Positions 23,778-33,228 of a stretch of DNA of 64,000 bases are shown here, piece by piece. The stretch's first letter is position 1; the number at the start of each line of letters is the position of its first letter. A model generated the notes under the pieces. It was not told the DNA's origin. It did no database searches and saw nothing but the letters and a program-made list of their open reading frames with translations. Source of the DNA: DATHAP01 sp963762865 (GTDB lineage Bacteria; Actinomycetota; Actinomycetes; JACCUZ01); NCBI GenBank assembly GCA_963762865.1, contig CAVXNC010000003.1, positions 372,001-436,000 on the forward strand. The letters run 5' to 3'. The position numbers and the translations under genes were made by a program.

Positions 23778-25781
23778 ATGTCCGGGCGGATGGCGGCTGC
23801 CGCCCCTCTGCTGGCCTGGCTCGCGGGGGCGGTGACCCTCGCGTGCGCCGCGACGGCAGCTTTCCTCGGCGCGGCCGGCGGCGACGGCCTCTCCTGGAAG
23901 CGACTGGTGCTCTCTGCGGTGTGGGTCCTGCCGGGTGCGCTGGTGGCGGCCGGCCGGCCGCGGATCGCTGTGGGCTGGCTGCTCTTGGGTGTCGGGCTTC
24001 TGTTCGCCACGAGCGGGCTCGCCGACCAGTGGGTCGCACGTGAAAGCGCGGCCGGACCCGGTGCCGCCTGGGCGATCTGGTGGAGCGACCGCTTCTCCGG
24101 CCTGCTCGTCGTGCTGATGTGCCTCGCTCTGCTCCTGCTTCCGGACGGTCGTCTCCCGACCCGCCGCTGGCACCCGCCCGTGGTGGTTCTTGTGGCGGTG
24201 CAGGTGGCGACGGTTCTCGCGTGGAGCCTGGCTTCCGGACCGGCGACAGCCCCGGGCTCCGACTGGCCCGACGGGGCGGACGACCTGGCCAACCCGGTGG
24301 GGGTCCTGCCCACCGCTGTGGGCGAAGCGGTGGGCGGTGCGGACCTGGTGGTCCTGCAGGTGCCGCTGCTGCTCGCGCTGTTCGCCTTCGCGGCCCGCGC
24401 CCGCCGGAGCGAGCCGGAGGAGCGGGCCCGCGTGGTCGGCGTCCTGCTCGCCGCCGGTGTGTTCACGGTCCTCGTGGTGGTCGGCCGTCTGCTCTGGCCG
24501 GCCGCGTCCGACGTGTTCGACGTCGCCGCGAGCGCGCTGCTGGCTGCGGTGCTGACCGCGGCGGTGCTACGCCGCCGGCTGCAGGAGGTGGCCGTGGTCG
24601 TGCACCACGCGGTCGTCCTCGGCACGCTCACCCTGCTCATCGCTGGCGGCTACGTCGGCGTGTCGGCCCTTGCGGGTGGCGCAGGGCAGGACCTGCCAGC
24701 CTTCGCAGCAGGGCTCCTCGCTGCCGTCGTCGCGCTGGCCGTCCAGCCGTTGCGCGGTCGGCTCCAGCGCAGGGTCGACCGGCTGTTGCGCGGCGACGGT
24801 CGGGACCCCTATGTCGCGCTGCAGCGACTTGCCGACCGTACGCACGACGCATCGACGGTGGGCGCCGTCCTCGCCGAGCTCGCCGAGACCGTCCGGTTGT
24901 CCCTGCGCGTCCCGTGGGCACGCGCGGAGTCGGCCGACGGGCGCGGTGCCGAGAGCGGAGAGCGGCCCGCCCTCGGCCGCGAGGCGTCGGTAGCGCTGTT
25001 GGCGGGAGGCGCACCGGTCGGCCAGGTCCACGTCGTCGCCGGCCCCGGCCGCCGGTACGCCCGCGAGGAGCTCGAGATGCTCGGCGCGCTCGGCCGGCAC
25101 GGCGGGCTGGCCGTGCAGGCGACCCTCCTGGCGGAACGCGTGCAGGCCAGCCGGGCACGGCTGGTCGCGGCGCGCGAGGAGGAGTCGCGCCGGCTGCGTC
25201 GAGACCTGCACGACGAGCTGGGGCCGACGCTTGCCGGCCTGAGCATGCAGCTCGGCGCGCTGCACGACCTGCTCCCGGCCGACCCGCGGGGCGCCCAGCA
25301 CGAGGTCGCCCGGCTGGCCGGAATCGCTCGCGGCGCCCTCGACGACGTCCGGTCCGTCTCGCGCGGGCTGCGACCTCCGGCGCTCGACCAGCTGGGCCTG
25401 GTCGAGGGCCTACGCGAGCTGGCCGCCTCCCTGCGGGTCCCCGCCCGGGTCGATGCCGGCCCGTTGTCGGACCTGCCGGCAGCGGTCGAGGTGGCGGCGT
25501 TCCGGATCGCTGCGGAGGCGCTGACGAACGCGAGCCGGCACGCGCCGAACGCCCCCGTCGTACTGCGGCTGTGCGTCGGGCAGGGTGAGCTGGTGGTCGA
25601 TGTGCGTGACCAGGGACCGGGGCTGCTCCCGACCCAGCGGGACGGGGTCGGGCTGGTCTCCATGCGCGAGCGGGCAGAGGAGCTGGGCGGCCAGCTCGAC
25701 GTCCGCGGCGAGCCAGGCGCCGGGACGCACGTCGTCGCCCGGCTGCCGCTGCCCGCCGCGGTCCCGGGAGCGGCGTCATGA
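23778..25781 (+). CDS. NarL-type sensor histidine kinase (HisKA_3)
   Basis: A 667-residue membrane kinase. The N-terminal ~300 residues contain many transmembrane segments; residues ~340-460 are a GAF-like sensory part; the dimerisation helix carries the phospho-accepting His in SRRLRRDLHDELGPTLAGL (H478); the ATPase domain has AEALTNASRHAPNA, DQGPGLLPTQ and GLVSMRERAEELGG. The ATG at 23778 follows the membrane gene by four bases, and the stop overlaps the regulator start (ATGA). Signal unknown. Confidence 0.88.
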   Translation: MSGRMAAAAPLLAWLAGAVTLACAATAAFLGAAGGDGLSWKRLVLSAVWVLPGALVAAGRPRIAVGWLLLGVGLLFATSGLADQWVARESAAGPGAAWAIWWSDRFSGLLVVLMCLALLLLPDGRLPTRRWHPPVVVLVAVQVATVLAWSLASGPATAPGSDWPDGADDLANPVGVLPTAVGEAVGGADLVVLQVPLLLALFAFAARARRSEPEERARVVGVLLAAGVFTVLVVVGRLLWPAASDVFDVAASALLAAVLTAAVLRRRLQEVAVVVHHAVVLGTLTLLIAGGYVGVSALAGGAGQDLPAFAAGLLAAVVALAVQPLRGRLQRRVDRLLRGDGRDPYVALQRLADRTHDASTVGAVLAELAETVRLSLRVPWARAESADGRGAESGERPALGREASVALLAGGAPVGQVHVVAGPGRRYAREELEMLGALGRHGGLAVQATLLAERVQASRARLVAAREEESRRLRRDLHDELGPTLAGLSMQLGALHDLLPADPRGAQHEVARLAGIARGALDDVRSVSRGLRPPALDQLGLVEGLRELAASLRVPARVDAGPLSDLPAAVEVAAFRIAAEALTNASRHAPNAPVVLRLCVGQGELVVDVRDQGPGLLPTQRDGVGLVSMRERAEELGGQLDVRGEPGAGTHVVARLPLPAAVPGAAS

Positions 25782-26431
25782 CCGTCACCGTCGTTCTTGC
25801 CGACGACCACCCGGTCTTTCGCGACGGACTGCGCTTCGTGCTGCGCCAGGCGCCGGACATCGAGGTCGTGGGGGAGGCGGTCGACGGGGACGAGGCGCTG
25901 CGCCTGGTCGCCGACCTTGACCCCGACGTCGTGGTGATGGACCTCGCCATGCCGGTGCTCGGCGGCCTCGGCGCGACCGAACGTCTCGTGGCACGCGGTG
26001 CCCGGACCCGGATCCTCGTCCTCACGATGGACGAGGAGGACGCCGGCGTCCACGCCGCAGTCCGAGCCGGGGCGGCCGGCTACCTCGTCAAGGGCGTCGA
26101 CGCCGACCAGGTGGTCAGCGCCGTCCGGGCGGTCGCCGCCGGGCATGCGGTGCTGGGGCCCTCGCTCGCCGGTCGCCTGCTCGACATCTTCCCGACCGCG
26201 CCCCCGGCGGCTGCAGCGCCGGCCGCGCTTGAGCCAGCCCACTTCGACGAGCTCTCAGCACGCGAGCAGGAGGTGCTGACCCACCTCGCGGAGGGGCTGA
26301 CCAACCAGCAGATCGCGCAGCGGCTCTTCATCTCACCGATCACGGTGCGCAACCACGTGAGCAGCATCCTTGCCAAGCTGCAGGTGCCCGACCGCCGGCA
26401 CGCCATGCTGCGGGCGCGCGACGGTCGCTGA
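25778..26431 (+). CDS. NarL/LuxR-family response regulator
   Basis: 217 residues. Receiver domain with acidic pocket D9-D10, phosphorylation site D55 (VVVMDLAMP) and conserved K105 region (GYLVKGV). The C-terminal LuxR helix-turn-helix is ELSAREQEVLTHLAEGLTNQQIAQRLFISPITVRNHVSSILAKL. It is translationally coupled to the upstream kinase, its certain partner. Ends with a small direct repeat (GACGGTCGCT twice) at its stop. Confidence 0.92.
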   Translation: MTVTVVLADDHPVFRDGLRFVLRQAPDIEVVGEAVDGDEALRLVADLDPDVVVMDLAMPVLGGLGATERLVARGARTRILVLTMDEEDAGVHAAVRAGAAGYLVKGVDADQVVSAVRAVAAGHAVLGPSLAGRLLDIFPTAPPAAAAPAALEPAHFDELSAREQEVLTHLAEGLTNQQIAQRLFISPITVRNHVSSILAKLQVPDRRHAMLRARDGR

Positions 26432-26497
26432 CGGTCGCTTGACGTCCCACCTGCTGCGGAGTACCGCTGAAGGCAGGCGTGGGGGCGGGGGGACGAC

Positions 26498-27037
26498 GTG
26501 GCGGAGACGGTCCAGTGGGCACCCGGGTCGCTGGTGGCAGCGGCGCCGGGGCGGCCGGCAACGGCGCGGCTCGTTGCCGACGGTTCTGAGCTGAGCTACC
26601 TGCTCGTCGAGGAGATCGTGCGCGGGCAGGCGCACCTGCAGCGCTGGCCGTGGCCCGAGGTGGACCGCGACGGACGGCTGGTGTGGGCGGCGACGCGGCC
26701 GCTCGGTGACGTGGTCGTCGCGGTCGACCTGCTGCGCTGGCAGCTCTACCAGCCGCAGGCCGACGGGCTCCGTCGCCGCCCGCGGGCGGGTGACGTGTTC
26801 GCCGTACGGTGGACAGCTGCCCGGTCCCCGAGGTCGCGGGTGACCGACCTGCGCGCGCTCTTCACGGAGGCGTACGACGTCTCCGCCGACGCGCGCGAGG
26901 CGGCCAAGCTGGCCTACCTCGCGGTGCTGACGACACAGCTCGAGCCGCCGCCGCTCGAGGACGGTCTCGCCGCCCCGGTCGACGTCCCGCCTGCTCCGCG
27001 GCTGCTCGTCGTGCCCCCGCCGGAGGGTGAGCGGTGA
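26498..27037 (+). CDS. conserved hypothetical protein coupled to an MBL-fold gene
   Basis: 179 residues, rich in Trp, Arg and Pro, apparently soluble. Residues 1-110 look like beta structure (LVADGSELSYLLVEEIVRG, HLQRWPWPEVDRDGRLVWAATRP), then a helical part and a Pro-rich tail. I do not recognise a family. GTG start 26498. Its stop overlaps the GTG of the following metallo-beta-lactamase-fold gene, so both products are made together and may interact. Confidence 0.65.
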   Translation: MAETVQWAPGSLVAAAPGRPATARLVADGSELSYLLVEEIVRGQAHLQRWPWPEVDRDGRLVWAATRPLGDVVVAVDLLRWQLYQPQADGLRRRPRAGDVFAVRWTAARSPRSRVTDLRALFTEAYDVSADAREAAKLAYLAVLTTQLEPPPLEDGLAAPVDVPPAPRLLVVPPPEGER

Positions 27038-28233
27038 GCGACCTCGACGCGGTGCCCGCGAGCACGCTCGACGCCGCTGCCCCTGCACCCGGGTCCCTCG
27101 TCCAGCTCCTCGCACAACCCGGCTACGAGTCCTCACTGGTCTACGTCCTGCTCAACGTGGGTGACGGAGACAGCCAGGTGCTGCTGCTGCCGCCGGACCG
27201 GCGGACCGGGGCCCGGCGGGTGGTCGTCGTCGACGTCGCGACCACCCGCAAGGTGCCCGCGCTGCTGCGCGAGCTGCACACCGTCGGGCTGCTCACCGAC
27301 CCCGCTGGCAGCCCCGGGCAGGTGCGCCTCCTCGTGGCGACGCACCCGCACCTCGACCACATCGGCGGCATGGTCGACCTGCTCGACCTGGACCCGCAGG
27401 ATGCCGGCTTCGTCGAGGAGTTCTGGGACCCCGGCTTCTTCTTCCCGCAGCCGACATTCCACGGGCTGATGTCGCGGCTGGAGTCGAGCCGGATCCGGCG
27501 CCTGCAGCCGTCGAGCGGCACGTCGGTGACCCTCGACGACGTGCGCGTCACCGTCGTCGCGCCGGGGGTCGGCCTGCGGACCCGCTTCGACACCTACGGC
27601 GTGCAGGTCAACGACGCGTCGATCGTCCTGATGGTCGAGTACCCGGCGCAGCGGGTCTACGTGGAACCGGACCCGGCCAACCCCGGCCGCGTCGACCGAG
27701 GCATGACCCGACCGAGGTCGTGGCGGCTGCTGCTCGGTGCGGACGCGCAGTTCACGTCGTGGGCGCAGTCGGCGGTCGACTTCCCCGACCTGCAGAACGA
27801 GCAGAACGGGACGTTGGCCGACGAGCTGCGGGCGGCGCGTGGCACCGACTACCTGAAGGCAGACGTCTTCAAGATCTCGCACCACGCCTCCAAGCACGGC
27901 GTCAACGTCGAGCTGCTCGAGCGCGTCGGCGCCCCGATCACGCTGGTGTCCACCCAGGGACCCAGGAGCCGGCACGGCTTCCCGCACGTGCTCGCGATGG
28001 AGGCGGTGCGCGAGTCGCGCGAGGCGGTGGCCAAGAGCGGCGGCGGGCACCGCCCCGACCACGAGCTGGGGATCCACCTCACCGGTCAGTCCCTGGCGAC
28101 CGACGAGGCTCTCGGCTCCATCGCCGTGGTGGTGCCGCCGTCGCGGGGCCGCGACCTGGCCGTCTTCCGGCTGATGGACGAGCGGTCCGACCGGATCGCG
28201 CTCGCCGACGCGCGCCGCGTGCGCCGGCCGTGA
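27034..28233 (+). CDS. stand-alone ComEC-like metallo-beta-lactamase-fold hydrolase
   Basis: 399 residues, no membrane segments. The N-terminal NVGDGDSQVLLL resembles the NVGQGDS opening of the ComEC/Rec2 hydrolase domain; the metal motif is THPHLDHIGG (H104, H106, D108, H109); further metal ligands lie in LLLGADAQ and KISHHASKHGVN; the ending STQGPRSRHGFPH is also ComEC-like. It lacks the competence membrane channel, so it acts alone, perhaps as a nuclease or phosphodiesterase. Overlaps the upstream unknown gene by GTGA. Confidence 0.75.
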   Translation: MSDLDAVPASTLDAAAPAPGSLVQLLAQPGYESSLVYVLLNVGDGDSQVLLLPPDRRTGARRVVVVDVATTRKVPALLRELHTVGLLTDPAGSPGQVRLLVATHPHLDHIGGMVDLLDLDPQDAGFVEEFWDPGFFFPQPTFHGLMSRLESSRIRRLQPSSGTSVTLDDVRVTVVAPGVGLRTRFDTYGVQVNDASIVLMVEYPAQRVYVEPDPANPGRVDRGMTRPRSWRLLLGADAQFTSWAQSAVDFPDLQNEQNGTLADELRAARGTDYLKADVFKISHHASKHGVNVELLERVGAPITLVSTQGPRSRHGFPHVLAMEAVRESREAVAKSGGGHRPDHELGIHLTGQSLATDEALGSIAVVVPPSRGRDLAVFRLMDERSDRIALADARRVRRP

Positions 28234-28296
28234 CGCACGGCCGAGGGCAGCGACCGCTCACCGAGGGCCAGTTTGCGCTTCCCGATGCTCCTGACG

Positions 28297-28325
28297 CCGA
28301 CCTCATCCGTGTCGGGTGAGGTCGG
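28297..28325. terminator. hairpin terminator candidate after the MBL-fold gene
   Basis: Nine-base perfect arms, CCGACCTCA (28297-28305) and TGAGGTCGG (28317-28325), with an 11-base loop, 60 bases after the MBL-fold stop and about 90 bases before the DUF2252 gene. No T tract. Confidence 0.45.
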
Positions 28326-28414
28326 GAGTGGCCCCGCATGCGAGCGTTGCCAGGCTTCCCACATGTCTCAGGCGAAGTCGAGTCTGCCCTCACCGCGGAA
28401 GGGGCTGTTCGGTC

Positions 28415-29827
28415 GTGGTCAAAATCGCCGAGGGTGACGAACGCGGGGCTACACCGTCGGCGCGGGCCGCTGCGGGCAAGGCGGCGCGAAAGGAGACCCC
28501 GTTGGCGGCGCATGCGCAGTTCGCGCCGAACGATTCCCGGGACACCGTCGCACTGCTGCTTTCCCAGGCCGAGTCCCGCCTGCCGGACCTCGTCCCCATC
28601 AGGCACGGGCGGATGTTGGTTTCGCCCTTCACCTACTACCGCGGCGCGGCCTTGCCGATGGCGGCGGATCTGGCAACGACTCCAAACTCGGGGCTCCGCG
28701 TGCAGTTGTGCGGTGACGCCCACTTGAGCAACTTCGGCGCCTTCGCCTCACCGGAACGAAAGTTGATCTTTGACCTCAACGATTTCGACGAGACGTTGCC
28801 GGGACCGTTCGAGTGGGACGTCAAGCGGCTCGCGGCGAGCGTCGTCGTGGCCGGCAGGGACAACGGCTTCACCCGCAAGGAGATCCGCAAGTCGGTGCTG
28901 TCGGCCGTTTCGACGTACCGCGCGGCGATGCGCGAGTTCGCCGGGCAGTCGACGATGGACGTCTGGTACGCCCACCTCGACATCGAGGAGTCGCTGACGA
29001 GGTTCAGGAACGAGCTGAAGCCGAAGCGCTTCAAGTCCACTGAGGCTGCGCTGGCCAAGGCGCGCACCCGCGACAGCACGCAGGCGTTGAGCAAGCTCAC
29101 TACGATCGTCGACGGGCAGCACAAGATGATCAGCGACCCACCGTTGATCGTCCCAGCGGAGGAGCTGTTCAACGACATGCAGTCCCACGAGATCTACGCC
29201 GAGCTCGACGGATTGCTATCGAAGTACAGCCGCACGCTGCAGTCCGACCGGCGCTACTTGTTGGAGCGGTTCACCCTGATCCAGGCTGCCCGCAAGGCCG
29301 TGGGGGTGGGCAGTGTCGGGACTCGAGCCTGGATCCTGCTCCTGGTCGCCGGAGGCGGCGTCGAGCCGTTGTTCCTCCAGGCCAAGGAGGCGCAGCGTTC
29401 GGTGCTCGCCGACTACGCGGGGCGCAGCAAGATCGCCAACCAGGGCCAGCGTGTCGTGGCGGGCCAGCACCTGATGCAGGCCAGCAGTGACATCTTCCTC
29501 GGTTGGCAACGGGTCCCCGGCCGGGACGGAGTGGACCGGGACTACTACATCCGTCAGCTGCGGGACTGGAAGTTCTCCATGCCGATCGAACGGATGCTCC
29601 CGCCTGGGATGGCCGTCTATGCAGGCGTGTGCGGCTGGACCCTCGCCCGGGCGCATGCCCGTTCCGGAGACCGTTTCGCTCTCGCCGCCTACCTCGGAGG
29701 TTCGGACAAGTTCGACAACGCCGTAGCCGAGTTCGCCGAGACCTACGCCGAGCAGAACGAGCGCGACTACGCGGACCTGGCAGCGGCCGTTGCGTCCGGC
29801 CGGGCTCAGGCCCAGTCCGGTCTGTGA
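28415..29827 (+). CDS. DUF2252 family protein
   Basis: A 470-residue protein: VPIRHGRMLVSPFTYYRGAALPMA, CGDAHLSNFGAFASPERKLIFDLNDFDETLPGPFEWDVKRL split over residues ~60-140 are the family hallmarks, the GDAHLSNFG and NDFDE parts recalling aminoglycoside-phosphotransferase-like kinases (catalytic GDxHxxN and metal Asp). It may thus be an atypical kinase; substrate unknown. Start GTG 28415 is tentative (GGAAGGGG upstream). Base use is slightly less GC-biased than the neighbours. First gene of the sulfatase island. Confidence 0.82.
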   Translation: MVKIAEGDERGATPSARAAAGKAARKETPLAAHAQFAPNDSRDTVALLLSQAESRLPDLVPIRHGRMLVSPFTYYRGAALPMAADLATTPNSGLRVQLCGDAHLSNFGAFASPERKLIFDLNDFDETLPGPFEWDVKRLAASVVVAGRDNGFTRKEIRKSVLSAVSTYRAAMREFAGQSTMDVWYAHLDIEESLTRFRNELKPKRFKSTEAALAKARTRDSTQALSKLTTIVDGQHKMISDPPLIVPAEELFNDMQSHEIYAELDGLLSKYSRTLQSDRRYLLERFTLIQAARKAVGVGSVGTRAWILLLVAGGGVEPLFLQAKEAQRSVLADYAGRSKIANQGQRVVAGQHLMQASSDIFLGWQRVPGRDGVDRDYYIRQLRDWKFSMPIERMLPPGMAVYAGVCGWTLARAHARSGDRFALAAYLGGSDKFDNAVAEFAETYAEQNERDYADLAAAVASGRAQAQSGL

Positions 29828-29843
29828 CACGGCGGACCCTCGG

Positions 29844-31541
29844 ATGCCCTCGTTCGGCAAGCACTTCGCGCCGCTGGCGTTGCGCGGCTACCAACGGTCC
29901 TGGCTGGTCGCCGACATCGTTGCGGGGACAACGCTCTCGGCCGTGGCGATCCCCGAAGTGATGGGTTACACGTCCATCGCGCAGGTCCCCGTGGCGACCG
30001 GGCTGTACACAGTCATCTTCCCGACCGCCATCTTCGCCCTGCTGGGCGCCTCACGACTGCTGGTGGTGGGTGCCGACTCCGCGACCGCGGCGATCCTGTC
30101 CGCCGGGCTCGGCGCGGCAGCCATCGCCGGAGTGACACCGAACTCGGAGCAGTGGGTCGCCTACACGAGCTTCATCGCGCTGATCTGCGGGGTTCTGCTC
30201 GTCCTCGCGCGGGTCTTCCGGCTCGGGTTCCTGGGCAACTTCCTGTCCACGTCGGTGCTCATCGGGTTCCTCACCGGCGTCGGGGTGCAAGTGGCCACCG
30301 GCCAGCTCCCGGACATGCTGGGCATCCCCAAGGGGTCCGGCGGCTGGCTGGAGCAGCAGTGGCATCTGCTCACCTCCCTGGGCGACGCCAGCGCGACGAC
30401 GTTGGCGTTCGCGGCCGCCACCCTGGTCATCATCCTGGCCTTCAAGCGGTTCGCGCCGAGCGTCCCCGGCGCGATCGTCGCGGTGGTGCTGCTGATCGTC
30501 GTATCCGCGGCCACCGACGCGTCCACGCACGGCGTGGCCGTCGTGGGGTCCGTGAGCAAAGGTTTCCCGCCGATCGGCATGCCAGACGGCATCGACCTGG
30601 ACAACTGGGAGACCTGCACCGCGATCGCATTCTCCTGCGTCATCCTGATCATCGCGCAGAGCGCGGCGACCTCACGCAGCTTCGCGATGAAGCACGGCCA
30701 GAGCGTGGACGTCAACCGCGACATCGTCGGGCTCGCGGGCGCCAACTTCGCCGCTGGCCTGTCGGGCACCTTCGTGGTCAACGGCAGCCCGACCAAGACC
30801 CAGATCCTCGACAGCCAGAACGGCCGCACCCAGGTGGCCAACCTCACCATGTCGGCGATAGTCCTGCTTGTTGCGCTCTTCTTCACCACCGCCCTCACCG
30901 ACATGCCCAAGGCCGTCCTGGGCGCGATCGTCTTCCTCATCGGCCTCGACCTGATCGACATCGCGGGCCTGCGACGGATCGCCCGCCGCCGCCGCAGCGA
31001 GTTCCTCATCGCCCTGCTGACCGCCGTGGTCGTCTGCGCGGTCGGCATCGAGCAAGGCATCGTCCTCGCCATGGTGGTGTCCATCATCGAGGTCATCCGC
31101 CGCCAGTACGAGCCCCGCGACTTCGTCCTCGCAGTCTCCACGACCGGCCAGCTGAGCTACCAGAAGGCAGCATCCGGCAACCAGACCGAACCCGGGCTGA
31201 TCGTCTTCCGCTACGACGCAGCCCTGTTCTACGCCAACGCGAACCGATTCGTCGACGACGTCCAGAACCTGATCCACACCTCACCGGACCAGGTGCGTTG
31301 GCTCATCCTCGATGCCGGCGGCCTCGACGACATCGACTACTCCGCCGGGGTCGCGGTAGCCGGGCTGCTGGACTACCTCGACGCCCACCAGATCACCCTC
31401 GCGATCGCCCGGGTCGACCCCGGGCTGGTCGACATACTCCGCGCCTACGACCTCCTTGACCGGATCCGAGCAGACCATCTCTACGACACCCTGGACGAGG
31501 CCATGAACGCCTTCCACAGCGACACACCCATCAGCGGCTGA
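29844..31541 (+). CDS. SulP family anion transporter with STAS domain
   Basis: A 565-residue SLC26/SulP protein: AGTTLSAVAIPEVMGYTSIAQVPVATGLYT near the start, about 10-12 transmembrane segments to residue ~410, the NGSPTKTQILDSQNGRTQ region after the conserved Gly-rich helix, and a cytoplasmic STAS domain (residues ~440-560, LILDAGGLDDIDYSAG). Substrates are sulfate, bicarbonate or organic anions; the sulfatase neighbours make sulfate plausible. Start ATG 29844, 17 bases after DUF2252. Confidence 0.88.
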   Translation: MPSFGKHFAPLALRGYQRSWLVADIVAGTTLSAVAIPEVMGYTSIAQVPVATGLYTVIFPTAIFALLGASRLLVVGADSATAAILSAGLGAAAIAGVTPNSEQWVAYTSFIALICGVLLVLARVFRLGFLGNFLSTSVLIGFLTGVGVQVATGQLPDMLGIPKGSGGWLEQQWHLLTSLGDASATTLAFAAATLVIILAFKRFAPSVPGAIVAVVLLIVVSAATDASTHGVAVVGSVSKGFPPIGMPDGIDLDNWETCTAIAFSCVILIIAQSAATSRSFAMKHGQSVDVNRDIVGLAGANFAAGLSGTFVVNGSPTKTQILDSQNGRTQVANLTMSAIVLLVALFFTTALTDMPKAVLGAIVFLIGLDLIDIAGLRRIARRRRSEFLIALLTAVVVCAVGIEQGIVLAMVVSIIEVIRRQYEPRDFVLAVSTTGQLSYQKAASGNQTEPGLIVFRYDAALFYANANRFVDDVQNLIHTSPDQVRWLILDAGGLDDIDYSAGVAVAGLLDYLDAHQITLAIARVDPGLVDILRAYDLLDRIRADHLYDTLDEAMNAFHSDTPISG

Positions 31542-31675
31542 AGGCCACGGGGCCTGGGGTCGCGAGGTTCAACCGCTCTCCTGTGCCTGTTGCCCGCGGC
31601 CTCCCCCGTCACGCTGCGCTCGTGCGTCGCCCTCCTCACCCTCGCGGGGTGAAGGCGCCGGGTGGATCGCTGGTG

Positions 31676-31719
31676 TTGACTCCACTCGAGCGCGGGTTGC
31701 AGATTGCGCGCTATGGAGG
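31676..31719 (+). promoter_or_regulatory. putative promoter and ribosome site of the arylsulfatase gene
   Basis: TTGACT (31676-31681), an 18-base spacer and CAGATT (31700-31705) fit a housekeeping-type promoter, followed by TGGAGG (31714-31719) and ATG at 31726. The 185-bp gap after the SulP gene contains no gene, so the sulfatase-FGE pair may have its own transcript. Confidence 0.4.
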
Positions 31720-31725
31720 CTCGAG

Positions 31726-33228
31726 ATGCCAAGTGACCGGCCGAACATCCTCGTCATCTGGGGCGATGACATCGGGATCTCGAACCTGAGTTGTTACAGC
31801 GACGGGCTGATGGGCTACCGAACACCTAACATCGACCGGATCGCCACCGAGGGTGCCCGGTTCACCGACTACTACGGCGAACAGAGCTGCACCGCCGGCC
31901 GAGCCGCCTTTATCTGCGGGCAGAACCCGATCCGCACCGGGCTCACCAAGGTCGGCATGCCGGGTGCGACAGTCGGGCTGCAGGCGGAGGACCCGACCAT
32001 CGCGACCGCGCTCAAGGCCCAGGGCTACGCAACCGGCCAGTTCGGCAAGAACCACCTGGGCGACCGGGACGAGCACCTGCCGACGGCGCACGGCTTCGAC
32101 GAGTTCTTCGGCAACCTCTACCACCTCAACGCCGAGGAGGAACCGGAGCTCGCGGACTACCCCACGCCCGAGGACTTCCCCAACTTCCGCGAACGGTTCG
32201 GCCCGCGCGGGGTCATCCACTCCTGGGCCAACCAGGACGGCACCCAACGCATCGAGGACACCGGGCCGCTGACACGGAAGCGGATGGAGACCGTCGACGA
32301 GGAGTTCTTGGAGGCGGCATCGGGCTTCGTCCGCGACAAGGTCGCCGCAGAGCAGCCGTTCTTCGTATGGTTCAACGCCACCCACATGCACTTCCGCACC
32401 CACGTCAAGCCTGAGAGCCGAGGCCAAGCCGGAAGGTGGCAGTCCGAGTACCACGACACGATGATCGACCACGACAAGCTGGTCGGTGAGCTTCTGGGGC
32501 TCGTCGACGAGCTCGGCGTCGCCGAGGACACGATCGTCATCTACTCCACCGACAACGGGCCGCACATGAACTCCTGGCCAGATGCCGGGATGACGCCGTT
32601 CCGCGGCGAGAAGAACTCGAACTGGGAGGGTGCGTACCGGGTTCCCGCGGTCGTGCGCTGGCCCGGCAGGATCGCCGCCGGCACCGTGCTCAACGGCATC
32701 GTCAGCCACAATGACTGGTTCCCGACCTTCCTCGCCGCCGCCGGCGTGCCGGACATCGCCGACCAGCTCAAAGTCGGCACCGACCTCAACGGCACCAGGT
32801 ACAAGGTGCATTTGGACGGCCACAACCAGCTCGACTACCTCACCGGCGCAACCGAGACCAGCCCACGCCAGCACTTCTTCTACGTCTCAGACGACGGCGA
32901 CCTGACCGCGGTGCGGTTCGACAACTGGAAACTGGTCTTCCTCGAGCAGCGCGCCGCAGGCACGCTGCGAGTGTGGGCCGAGCCGTTCACCCAGCTGCGG
33001 GTCCCGTTGATGTTCAACCTGCGAACCGACCCTTACGAGCGGGCTCAGCTGACCTCCAACACCTACTACGACTGGGTCCTGGACCACGCCTGGATCTGCG
33101 TACCGATGCAGGCGTACGTGTTCGCGATGCTCCAGACCTTCGCCGAGTTCCCACGTCGGCAAAAGCCGGCAAGCTTCAGCCTCGAGCAGGTGCTAGCAAC
33201 GCTGCAGACCGGCATCCCTAGCGCGTGA
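31726..33228 (+). CDS. arylsulfatase (cysteine-type, formylglycine-dependent)
   Basis: 500 residues, alkaline-phosphatase superfamily. Metal-binding D14-D15 in NILVIWGDDIG. The sulfatase signature is C55-T-A-G-R59, matching CxAxR, so C55 would be oxidised to formylglycine. FGKNHLGD (near residue 107), NATHMHFRTH and TDNGPHMNSWPD supply other active-site residues. No signal peptide, so it seems cytoplasmic. It overlaps by GTGA the gene for its activating enzyme. Splits sulfate esters; real substrate unknown. Confidence 0.9.
   Translation: MPSDRPNILVIWGDDIGISNLSCYSDGLMGYRTPNIDRIATEGARFTDYYGEQSCTAGRAAFICGQNPIRTGLTKVGMPGATVGLQAEDPTIATALKAQGYATGQFGKNHLGDRDEHLPTAHGFDEFFGNLYHLNAEEEPELADYPTPEDFPNFRERFGPRGVIHSWANQDGTQRIEDTGPLTRKRMETVDEEFLEAASGFVRDKVAAEQPFFVWFNATHMHFRTHVKPESRGQAGRWQSEYHDTMIDHDKLVGELLGLVDELGVAEDTIVIYSTDNGPHMNSWPDAGMTPFRGEKNSNWEGAYRVPAVVRWPGRIAAGTVLNGIVSHNDWFPTFLAAAGVPDIADQLKVGTDLNGTRYKVHLDGHNQLDYLTGATETSPRQHFFYVSDDGDLTAVRFDNWKLVFLEQRAAGTLRVWAEPFTQLRVPLMFNLRTDPYERAQLTSNTYYDWVLDHAWICVPMQAYVFAMLQTFAEFPRRQKPASFSLEQVLATLQTGIPSA

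Noticed and set aside
26420..26439. Direct repeat GACGGTCGCT twice
   Set aside because: Two short copies at a gene end, likely chance or slippage; no wider pattern.
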